Shown here piece by piece: positions 34,901 to 46,900 of a stretch of DNA of 64,000 nt. The stretch lies in the NCBI RefSeq assembly GCF_964355755.1, contig NC_092671.1, forward strand, positions 38,333,304-38,397,303. Direction: 5' to 3'. This stretch comes from Antedon mediterranea. Its lineage: Eukaryota > Echinodermata > Crinoidea > Comatulida > Antedonidae. The translations under genes were made by a program, and so were the position numbers. The notes under the pieces were generated by a model. It did not search any database, was not told the DNA's origin, and saw only the letters and a list, made by a program, of their open reading frames with translations. How positions within the stretch are numbered: position 1 is the first letter of the stretch; each line of letters begins with the position of its first letter.

Positions 34901-37900
34901 CATACCAGTCTGTCCCATTGGTCCTGGGGCACCGCCTTCACCCTGGAGAACAAAGAGTCAATGTTAATTAGTTGGATGTCAATCAATATAAGTAAGATAT
35001 GAAGACTTGAGAATTAGGATGAAATGGTTAAAAGAAAATAGTGAAGTAAACAATGCTTGAAATGAATAGTATGAGGAAAAAATAAAAGAAAACCTGGTGA
35101 GATAACAGGACATGAATTAAGATGAATCTAAAGAAAATGTAAACAAATGAAAATTAAATAAAAATTAAATAGATAATTATTGATAGAAAGTATGAAATAT
35201 TAGTAAAATTCAGGAAAATAAAATATGTTTAAATAAGTTAACAGTAAGCAATGATTTACACTAAACAAAAATTTATAAATATATTTAATTGTAAAACGCT
35301 TAAATCTATATTTCAAACTGAATTGGATAACTAAACAAATTCCAAAGCATACTATTAATATTATATTATTATAAAATCATTACAAATACAAGTAAAACAT
35401 TTGTAACCCAAGACCAATATTTAAAACTAAAACATGGAAAATTATTTTAGCAATTGAAATTGAGCCCCAACAAAACAAAATCTATCTACATTTCATGGTT
35501 AAGTTTACCTGTTCTCCTCGGCTTCCTGGGGCACCATATGGACCTTGTTCACCAGCATCTCCCTTCTCACCTGGAAGTCCCTGGGCTCCGTTTGGTCCCA
35601 TTGGTCCAACTGGACCCTAAAACAATTGTAAAGGTAAAGCAAACTTTACATTCTATGTTCACTATCAAACTATTGTTATTTGTTTTTGATATTCTTTAAA
35701 TAATTAATGTTCTTTGATTAGTAGTTTTTTTAAATGTTCAAAAACTGAAGAGCTTTAAAATAGGTATCAATATAATACTGTTACATATATATGTAAATAA
35801 TATTTGTATCTATTTCTTTGATTGATGTTATGATGATAATTATTTATACAAAATAAATTTGTTTACTAACTCGTTCACCAGCTTTTCCTGCTGGACCTGC
35901 TGGTCCTGAAGATCCTCTTTCTCCTTGTGGTCCTCTACCTCCTGCAATACCAGCTGGACCTCTTTCTCCTTGTACACCACTCAAACCTTGTGGGCCTGGT
36001 TCTCCTCTTGCTCCGGATGGACCTGGTGCTCCTTTCTGGCCATCAGATCCTGAGCTACCTGTTCGTCCTCTTAGACCAGCAGCTCCTGGTGATCCAGCAA
36101 CTCCTCGTTCTCCTGGGGAACCTCGTTCTCCTCTTGGTCCTTGTGGTCCTGATTGTCCAGTCTCTCCCTTAGCACCACCTTCACCTGGGGGTCCAGCTTC
36201 ACCTGGGGCACCTCCTGGACCTGGGCTTCCCATGAAACCTTGTTGTCCTGGAGAGCCTGCTGGTCCTCTTTCTCCTTGTGGTCCGGCAGAACCGGCTGGT
36301 CCTGGTGGTCCTGGGTTTCCAAGTTTACCTGGCTCACCCTAATAATTTAATTAATCAAAGCAATAAATTAAGAAATCAAATAGTATGTATTGGAACAACA
36401 AATGTATACAGTATCATATTAATTGGAGATAAATTTATAAAAAAAAATAACTTACTCCTGGTCCTGGCGCACCTCGTTCTCCCTGTGGTCCTTCTGGGCC
36501 AGAATCACCCTAGAAGACAAATACTATTTTATCAGTAATACTGAAAACATTTATAAACATATATGAATACATTAACAACAAACAGAAGGAACTCTAAAAC
36601 ACCAATAACAATGTAAAACAAAGATATATACATGTTGTATCAAAGTATTTTAAAATGTATTGGTTTACTTACAACATCTCCCTTAGATCCTGGAAGTCCA
36701 GCAAGTCCAGCTGGTCCTCGTTCTCCTTGTGGTCCTGGGCTACCTGGGCGACCATCATCACCTCCTGGACCTTGTGGTCCTGGCTTTCCATCTCGTCCTT
36801 CCTTTCCTGGAGATCCTGGCATACCACGTGGTCCTGGAATACCGGCTTCACCTTGTCGTCCTTGGTCTCCTTCAGCTCCTTTCATTCCTGGTTCTCCTCT
36901 GGCACCACGTTCTCCTTGTGGTCCAGCAGATCCTGGTGCACCTCCTGGTCCTGGGGCTCCACTTGGTCCACCTGGTCCTCGTTCTCCTTGTGGTCCACTT
37001 GGTCCTTGAGGTCCTGTAGCACCAGTTGCTCCTCGTTTGCCATCATCACCAGCATCACCTGGGGCACCAGCTGGGCCACCTTCTCCTCTCATTCCCTGTG
37101 GTCCCATCTCACCTCGTTCTCCTTGAAGACCTTGTGGGCCAGTATCTCCTTTGCCACCAGCAGCTCCTGGTGCTCCAGCGGGTCCTGGTGTTCCTCGTGC
37201 TCCTTGGAATCCTGGTTGTCCTTGTGCTCCAGCGGGGCCAAGTTCACCCTTAGCTCCAGCAGCTCCATCTCTTCCTGGAACTCCAGCTTTTCCTGGTACA
37301 CCTGGTTGTCCTCCTGGGCCTCGTTCACCACGGGCTCCCTGTGATCCTGGTTGTCCTCTAGCTCCTTCACTGCCAGCCTCTCCTTTAGCTCCTCCTGGTC
37401 CTGGGAATCCTGGAGATCCAGTGGCACCAGATGGACCCTGTTAAAACAAAATTTAAAATGCATTTAAAGGTGAACAGGGTTATGTTGTAGCTATCAAGTT
37501 GGAAAACCATTATTTTGATATCATATCAAATCAAAATGAAATGAAATAATGAATATTTTAAAAAGAAATGAAAAAATACACTTACTGGTGAGCCTTGGCT
37601 TCCTGGGGCACCATCTTCACCTCGGGCACCCTATTATAAAGCAAATTATATACATAAGTCAGCTACAAATGTTATACAAATCAACACAATAAACATAAAT
37701 ATTTTATATATATATATAATTCATTTATTGGAAAGGCTAAAGAAATGAGAGTAAGTTACTTACTGGGGAACCTGAAGCACCTGATCGACCTCGTTCACCT
37801 GGAGCACCACGGGCACCCTAGAAGATAAAAAAGTACAATGTTATACAAAACAAGAAATCTATATCTTATTTAAATTTATTACAATATTTGTATGTAAATT

Positions 37901-40900
37901 TTATTCTGTCCCATGTATGATAGGAATTCATTCTTCTTTAATATAAAGGTTAAAGGTTAAAGGTTAAGCTAATATTTGGATACTAAACTATTTATTAGTT
38001 ATTTTATTCAAAATGTTTGTATTCTATCTAAATTGATGGAAAATGACTCGATAAGAGATAAGTTCCAGTTTCACAACTTTAATGAAGAGTAATGTAGAAC
38101 TTACTGGGGCTCCTGAAGCACCTGGGGCGCCTGATTCACCATCAGAACCTCGTTCACCTGCATTTCCTTTGTCTCCCTTGGCGCCTCTCATTCCCATGAA
38201 ACCCTGAAATATAGCAATATTAAAATTAGCACAGAACACAAGAATTTACAAAAACAAGAAAAGCTATAGTTACAGAGATGAAACAAACTTGGATCTTTCT
38301 TGCGTTTTTTTTTATAAATGAATATCATTTTAATCGTACTATTATTATTTATTAGTTGAATTTTGTATTATTTGTCATTTGAACATAATTTAATTGAATT
38401 TGCGCAATATAAATGAATAGATTATTATTATTATTAAAATACACATTTGTATAAGTATGACTCAAACCATTTTGTGTTACTTACTCTGTGTCCCTTTGGT
38501 CCGCTCATTCCCATTGGTCCTGGCATACCACGTGGTCCCTTTGATCCAGATGGACCCATTGGTCCTGGTGAACCATCTCTACCATCATCACCAGAGTCTC
38601 CTTCACGTCCCTGAGGTCCTGGTGGTCCCATTGGTCCGGTGGTTCCCTAAAATGTCAACAGCATATATCAATAAACATACACACTTTAGAGCTTGCTTAT
38701 ATGCACTATATAAGAATGAACTATTATCATTATTATTAAATACAAAAAGGGGGATATGAAAGCCAAAGTTATATGGAAAATTAGTTTTAACAATGTGTCT
38801 TCTTAATGATCATAAGACTGCTATGTTGAAAAGGCTGCTGGAAATGGTATTTAAAACTCATAACTTTATTAGATATTAAAACTGAATAATACTTATATCT
38901 TTCAATTATATGTCTTACTTTGAATTAAAATGTGTGTAGTAAACGAATAAAAGAACAAATAAACTTACAGGTTGTCCAATATCACCAGATTCGCCAGATG
39001 GTCCAGCAATACCTTGGGGTCCCTACAATGCAATTACAGAATACATAATTATAGTATTTAATGTAAGACAACATTTTTATTTTTATTTTCATTCATTTAT
39101 GATTTATTATATATATAGTAAATATAAAATAGTTGTAGTTGTTTAATATTACAATCATCACTAAAAGAAAAAAAAATGTAAATTGTAATACTTACTCGGA
39201 TACCAGCTGGTCCTGGGGGTCCTCGTGGGCCTGGGGGTCCAGCCTAGAGATTTAATGAATTGTATTATTTATAAAAATAATCTTTTTAAAAATGTTTTGT
39301 TTTTATTTAATAAAGAACAAACTGTCCAGATTTTTTATGAAATAAGAAATCAAATGCAATAAGCTTTTTAAAAAGGGGTCAAAAGTAAAATTTAAAATTT
39401 AGAAGAGAGTGATTGGTCCAATTTTGTAAACTACAGTAAATTTATTACAAACTGATTAAAATCATAAAGAAGTAAAATCATAGTCAGATTAATATTATAT
39501 ATAATACAGTATATTATCTTGTTTAAAATCTGGTATTCTGGACAGATAAGTCTTTAGAATTTAAATTGTTATTTTAAGTGTTAAAACAGTTGAATATCAT
39601 TCACTTAGTTCAAACAAATTAAACATTGATTATTGGATTGGAAAGATTAATTGATGCAAAGAGTCATCATTTACTAAAAAAATATTATAAAAGTTGGATA
39701 AGTGTAATATGAAAATAAAAAATTGCAATTGTGTTAAAACATGAAGCAGTTAGTAAAGTGAGTAGAAAGCTAGGCAGTTAGGGCAAAAATGGCAAAAGGC
39801 TTCCTACTTTCTAGGAGTTTTATGTGGTTATTAGATCAGATCAGATCAGATCAATCTATATTGTTTTGGCCACAGTGATGCATTTGCCATTTTCCCCCTA
39901 ACTGAGGGGCATACACGTAATGGTCTTAGATCAATAAGATCTCATTTATATAATTTTTCTACAATTTAACAGCAATGATTATTATTTTTAATGCAATACT
40001 AACAACTCCAGAAAAACAAGTCTATTTGACATGCGTTCATTTTGAAGTTTTCACTAAATGTTTAGAAATTATGGAAATAATATTAGTGTTAATGATAATA
40101 TTTAATGGTTCCAGAAGAAAAAAGTTTAAATTTCATTATTAATTGTTATGCAATTTAACTGCAATGATTATTCTTTTTTTCTTTAACACACAATTCCAGA
40201 AAAAAGTCTATTTGACATGCGTTAATTTTAAAAGTTGAATTTATTGTTAAATATCTATAATTTGTTGTAAAACCTTAATGAATTATTGTAATTTGTTGTC
40301 ACCTAATCTAAATCTAAGAGTGATGAATCAAAGATTGCACAAAAGGAGAAGGGGGAAATCCCGAATCTCGTCTCCCTGCTTCCATCCGGACATTTCCTTA
40401 CAATATTTGGTTGCATCTCTTTTACTTATCTGATATTCCAATGCACTATTCATTCATTCACAAGACAAATCCAAGCACAAGTAAATGGGTTAGTAGCGTT
40501 ACAAACACTTACAACTTGAGCCTGTGCGTAGCCGAGGGCACCACCGTACATTGGGCCGGGTCCTTTGTATCCGAAACCACCTTGGGCGGCGCTAGCGACA
40601 ACCTAAGGCCGTGTTTAAGAGGGGGAAGCAACAAAAATAAAACGGTGAATACATAGTTTACACAACAACTGACTTACAGTAACGGCACCTAAGTTTCCGT
40701 AACCAGCATAACCGGATGGGTATGCGGGTCCTTTATATTGGCTGGTCTTTCCAACGGTGGCTGCGGCAACTACTTGTACCTGTAATACAAAGCATACTCA
40801 TCTGCAATATACTGAACTCTGACTACAATTATCCCGAGAGTCAACAGAAATATTCTGGACAGCTAATGATTATTCAATTTTTTTTAACAGTTTAAAATTT

Positions 40901-43900
40901 GTTTGTGAATTGTTGATTCTTATTAATAATTTAATAACTATTTTATTTATTTAAAAATACAATCAATGATATTGATTTGAACATTTTACGAATATATTAA
41001 AACAAATACATCGATAACTTTTATATTGTATTGTATTTAAATGGTTTACAAATAAAATAAAATAAAAATTGTTTTCTTTGTTCTACCTCTCCTGGTGGTC
41101 CTGGTGGTCCTGGACGTCCTGGGTTACCTGGTGGTCCTGGGAGACCATTCAAACCATCAATACCATTGTCTCCCTATTAAAAAAAAAAACAATACAATGT
41201 CATTTTGATTAAAAGTGTAAAATTGCAATAAAATATTGTTTGCCCATTAAAATTTGTTTTAAAATCAACATTGCAACTCTAGATCTATTGAAGGTGGAAA
41301 CCTGTAATAAAAATGAAATATTAAGATTAAAATATTAAGATTAAAATATTGTAATTAAAAAGCCATAAGGTGTATTTGTACTTACTCTTGATCCTGGGTT
41401 ACCAGAGGAACCTCTTGGTCCTGTAGATCCACGTCCTCCCTAGAGTCAAAGAAGCTTTCAAGTTAGCACAAAAACCCCACAAACATAAACCCTAGCAATT
41501 TGTTACCATTACATTCGTTGCAAAAACCTAAGTGTTGTTTCTTATTAGATTTGTAAAGTTTAATATTATATTAAAAATATTGTATAAACTTATAATATTT
41601 ACATACAGTATTTTAAATTTTGCTGAATTAATTTGCTTAATGGGAATTTTCTTGAGGACTCTAAAGTATTATTATCTTACTTTAATACCTTTAATGTATT
41701 ATACACTTTTAGTTGAATTAGGCATAAATAAATAATAAATATCTAACATATATTAAAAACGCTTAGCAAAGAAATGGCATGACTATGTGGAATATCTTAT
41801 TCTAGCTAATCATTAGGACTACTATCGCAAGATGCTTTTACACACACGCGGCTAATCCATCGCTTGAGATTGGTCAAACCACTTTGCGTTGCGTTACGTA
41901 CTGGCGTTGCGTTCTAGTGGGAACCAAGCTTAAGCAAGAGTTGCTGCAACATTCAATCAGGTCAGTCAGTGTTGACTTTAATACCACAACTATGTACAAT
42001 TGTACTTTAAAACATGATTGTTTTAATCATATTACAATTGTAAATAGTTGTAATATACATGACACATGGATGGAAATTAAAGAAATATTTGAATACAATT
42101 TAGAAATCTGTATAACTAGATAATATAATTATAAATTTAAATTTTTAATTAATTTAAACCTGATGTGAATTAATACATTATGCACTACTTATTTTTATCT
42201 TGGACTTTTTCTCACAGATTAAGTAACAATTATTTGATCGTTCTAATGGATGTTTTGGGACAATTTAATTGTTTTTTGTTAATCAAAATTCCATCCATGT
42301 GACAATAATACCAATTGTTACCAACTTACTGGAGAACCTGGAGCTCCTGGTGGTCCAGCAGGACCCATTGGTAGCTACATTAAGTAGGAATAAAAATAAG
42401 AAAATACAAATTAAATAACAATGTATTAAACTCACCGCTGGTCCTGGTGGTCCAGGTGGACCTTGGACTGGTTGAAACTGTTAGAAAAGATGCAAAAACA
42501 TAATATGTTTGTCCCAACACAGATCAAAATGATAAAACCCCATCAGATAAATGTTTGACAATTGGAAAAATTGAAGAATTTTATAATTAGAATTGCACTG
42601 TAGTTTATTTAAAAGTGTACAGTATGAAATTTTCCAAAACATATTTTATTACTTATTAGTTAAAATTCCAGTTCAAGTTTGAATTTTATTATCAGAATTG
42701 CATTGTGGTTTATTTTAAAATTATTTGAAAATTTTCCAAAACATATTTTATTAATGATTAGTTAAAATTCCAGTTCAAGTTTTAATATTTCAATTTATAT
42801 TCAAAATAATTTTTTTTTGGATTCTAAAATTTTGATCTGTCATGGAATTTCCTACTTTTTGACACTCAAGGTAAATGCACTATTTTAATCTAATTTTATA
42901 TTGTTGATTAGTTAGAAATTATAATTAATATTTAAAATTAACGCCTTGAGTGTCAAGCTACAGAGTTCTTGAGTGGATGCGGAATGTGCAGATGAATGTA
43001 ACTCGTTGACTGACCCCTTCATCTTTATCAATAAATAATAAACAGTGTCTCCTCTTAAGTATTTTCCAATATTGCATTTTTGTACATTTTAAATGATTTT
43101 TTGGTTTGAATATAGCCAATTATTGCATATTATTGGATATTAAAAATTGGAATACTGTCAGGAGTAGACACTTTACAATCAAACTTATCATTAATTTACT
43201 ATTTAAACAACTAGAAGCCTACATGGTCCTATGATACACTATATAACCTTACCACTAGAGTAACTATTTAGGCAATGCTATTGTATAATAGATTATAGTA
43301 CAATTTGAAATGGTTTATTAAAGTAGTACAGCATTTTAAATTTCGTCCACCATTTTAAAATGTCTAGCACTCCTTTCACTAAATGAGCAAAACTTTGGCG
43401 ACACTCCTAAGTTTGATATGAAATTGGTATAGTGCCACCCCCCCCCCCCCCACTCCCTCAAAGATGACTTCAATAGCATATCCTTTACAATGATTTCCTA
43501 TAGATTACTCTATTTAAATACTGTATTCAAATTCTAACATTGATAATCGTTCCTTCAAACTGGTTATTTCCTAAATTGATAAACTAATGTTATATTTATT
43601 TCATACTAAGATTTCATTAATCAAATATTTTTAATAATTTATTTAAAACTAATTTCTGCAAATAATTATTATTTAAACAAAATCCAAAAGTGATAACAAT
43701 TTTAAAAGCAGGGTTTGAATTTTGGTGATTTTTTCTCATTTTTAAAGATTTTCTCAACTTCACCATAAATTTCCAGTATGTCACTGACATATTTGTTTAT
43801 ATTTGTTTGAAAATTTATATAATAAAAAATGAATTTGTTGTATTAATTCTAAACTTTTCAATAGAAAAATTATTTGCAGATTACATATCTAGCCCTATAC

Positions 43901-46900
43901 ACATTTATAATTAATTATTTTAAGTTTGATTTCTCCTAGAAATATACCATTAAAAATAAATAGTCTCTGAATTAAAATATTATTAAAACTAAACTAATCC
44001 TAAACTAGGAATGGTTTTTGCTAATTACCAAATTAAATGCTTTTTCACTTAATAAAATTCAAATAATATCGCATTGGAGCTTTTTGTGAATTATAAAGCA
44101 GCAGGCTTATAATAATGCTGGGCAACGAAAAATATATAAATCAGCATTTAATTTGTTTACATTTAATATCCTACTTAAATTACTCATTTAAAAAAACCAA
44201 CAGTGTTGATGTTTATGATATAAATTTCATTAAATTTTGCTTTTTCAAAAATTTGATATTTAACAATAATGTGGAATGATTTTGTAACAATTTATTTGTG
44301 GTTATATGGTATTGGATTTAATAGTCGATATAAATTTAATAATGAAATATTTACAATTTGAGTGTAATACGGTACAGAGTACTGTATAAATCTAAAAAAA
44401 AATATATTAAATTTGAGTGGAATATTTGTTTTAAAAAAACATCAACAGCTGCCGATTTCAAAACGGATAAAAACGAAGGGGTTCTTAATCGCAGAAGTTG
44501 CACTCACTGCACTTCCAAGTTCTGGAACTTCGCCGGGCTCGCCCTTTTGGCCCTTAGGGCCGGTTGGGCCAGTTTCTCCACCAGCGTCTCCTCGACGCGT
44601 ACTACCCTGGAATATTAATATAATATAAGAAATTAGTACAAAGAATAAATCAACTTACTCCCCCTGGGAACATATTGTTGAGATCAGCAGGCTCTCCCTT
44701 CTGGCCCTTTATGCCAGGTGGTCCATCGGGCAATACCTGATAATATATAAAAGCATTGAAATACATAGAATACAACATGTGTAATTATGATAATGATGAT
44801 AATGATGTTGATAATATGAGAATGATAATGACAGTTTAAAAATATGATCATGATGTTGACAATAATATGAGGAGAATTACAATCACAGTTTAAAAATATG
44901 ATAATGATGTTGATAATATGAGAATGATAATCACAGTTTAAAAATTTGATCATGATGTTGACAATAATATGAGGAGAATTACAATCACAGTTTAAAAATA
45001 TGATAATGATGTTGATAATATGAGAATGATAATCACAGTTTAAAAATATGATCATGATTTTGACAATAATATGAGGAGAATTACAATCACAGTTTAAAAA
45101 CATGACAATCATGTTGATAATTATATGAGGAGAATTATAAATTACAGTTTAAAAACATTCATTATAATGAATAATATGTGATATATACATTTGTAAACAA
45201 TTGTATATTAACATTACATTATGTATTTTAGATACTCAAATTAATCATTTATTTTTCTTTTAATATTGTTCAATTCAATATGAATAATAACCTGGGAAGG
45301 GCAAGTATTCCTTGCTCTTCCCAGGTTTTAATTAGCATGTTACCCTTCAAACTTACCTCTATAAATAGTTGAATAAACAGGAATCGGCAGCAATGGAGAG
45401 AGAGAGAGAGGAAAAATAAAATAATGGTTAAAATCAACATTTTCTATTGAAAATGCCACTGTATCCCTTGAGAGCAAAATGATACCTCATCGGACTACTC
45501 AGTATAGTCAGATGAAGTACCATTTGAAGTGTGTGATGACAATACCTGTTAATACATCTTAAAACATAGAGGAAAAAAAAAACATCTCTCAAAAAAGTCA
45601 GAATGTTTTACCTATTGAAAATAACTTACACTGCAAAAAAGAAGAGTCTCACAGCAAACTGCAATCGAAGATTGCAATTTGCTGCTAAACCATAGTCAGA
45701 ATATACATAAACATTTTGGTCACATAATAAATTTAACTAAAAGATCTTAATACATTGTTTTCTTCTACTCGACTTAAACTTACGACTAGCAGGAGGTGCG
45801 CATTCTACTTTTGCACAACTAATGAGAGGTCCGCCCTCTAGTGTCATCTCCTCATTAGCTGGCGACAATTCAGCACAAAGATAATTATCGCCATTGCAAT
45901 TTAAATCGGCTTGCTCAATAGAAGCCTCAAGGCCTCTGAAAACTGTTCTTCTTCCTGCTGACAGTAAACGTCCACTCTGGTCAGGAGAGAGCACTTGTGA
46001 GTCTTTGATCTCTCTGACTCCAGACCCATCTCTGTATCCTGCAACGAATGTAGTTACTTTCCATTGATTATCCAACAAAGCATCTGCTCCGGTGCTGTCC
46101 AATCCTAAATCAAAGTCAAAGTCCACCTTGGTCTTGTTAAGACCAATTATGGGTGAGCTTTCCAATGTAATATCAGTATCGTATACTTTGACGCCTGCAA
46201 GATACAATAAAACAATTCTGTTAGCTGTTGTTGTTAATATGTTGTATTTTACAATGATAAAATGGTACAATTTAGTACCAATAGTTGGCTAGTTTTTCAG
46301 CTATCAATCACTCTTTGCTGTATTTTCACTTCAATGTACTAAGATTGAAGATGTTAATAAACACTTCAATGTAATCAATGTTAATCTAAAATTGGCTGGG
46401 AAGGACTAGTGACACCTCAAAAACATATATTTAAAATCAATCACATCAATCAGCTGAAGATTCCTCAGACAAGAATGCATAAGCAGTAACATTTTCAATA
46501 ATGTTTATTTTGTCCCCAAACAAATAATAATCGATGAATGGAATGTCAAATATCAACATTGATGGGTAAACTGGAGAAATTATACAAACATAACTATAAA
46601 CCGGGTCAACCGGCTCAGCTACTGGGTCAACTGGCTAAGCTATAGTGACTGGTCTCCCCAATTTCACGGTTTTTTGTTATGTGTATACTGAAATAGACCG
46701 AATAAATAATTAAATGAAATGAAAGAACATTTACTCACCAGCACAATTAACCTGGTTAGCAGCGACTAATCGGTTTTTGGCAGTCAAAGCATAATCTGGA
46801 TCGGCATTCGGTCCTTTCTTCAATTCTGTGCAAATGTATTTCATCTTTTTGCAGCTAATGCCTTCCATACTGTAATCAACGTATACATCGCCAAAGTCAA

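Larger units (their letters stand above)
30214..39243 (-). other. Collagen major triple helix, 24 exons
   Basis: Exons, from 5' to 3': 39196-39243, 38969-39022, 38485-38646, 38105-38203, 37764-37817, 37586-37630, 36673-37437, 36456-36509, 35871-36338, 35509-35616, 34889-34942, 34762-34815, 33327-33434, 32964-33017, 32718-32771, 32553-32606, 32033-32140, 31809-31862, 31402-31563, 31020-31235, 30758-30811, 30351-30602, 30214-30231. I count 23 here; a further exon may be split or missed. They sum to about 344 Gly-X-Y triplets, close to the roughly 338 of vertebrate fibrillar chains, with no interruption noticed. All lengths are multiples of 9 except the first, which has one extra Ala codon plus two more bases to complete it. 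Confidence 0.9.
41087..44736 (-). other. Minor triple helix of the N-propeptide, six exons
   Basis: Exons 44659-44736 ([16 protein letters not shown]...), 44508-44606 ([20 protein letters not shown]...), 42436-42477 ([14 protein letters not shown]), 42330-42374, 41386-41439 and 41087-41173 ([20 protein letters not shown]...). Short collagenous runs are broken by non-Gly segments, as in other fibrillar N-propeptides. Frames join without a break. A 2-kb intron (42478-44507) separates the first two exons from the rest. Confidence 0.88.

Noticed and set aside
36632-37444. Long + strand open frames rich in Trp/Ser or Pro/Gly
   Set aside because: Antisense shadows of the Gly-X-Y exon on the - strand.
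44684-45112. 142-codon frame with repeated [12 protein letters not shown]
   Set aside because: By-product of the tandem repeat of about 116 bp; the true exon is only the collagenous end at 44659-44736.
45574-45633. 29-nt exon ending near 45633 as the SURF/helix linker
   Set aside because: It fits the phase but would add a Cys-rich [10 protein letters not shown] segment unlike known linkers and overlaps a local hairpin. Kept only as an alternative to the 2-nt microexon.
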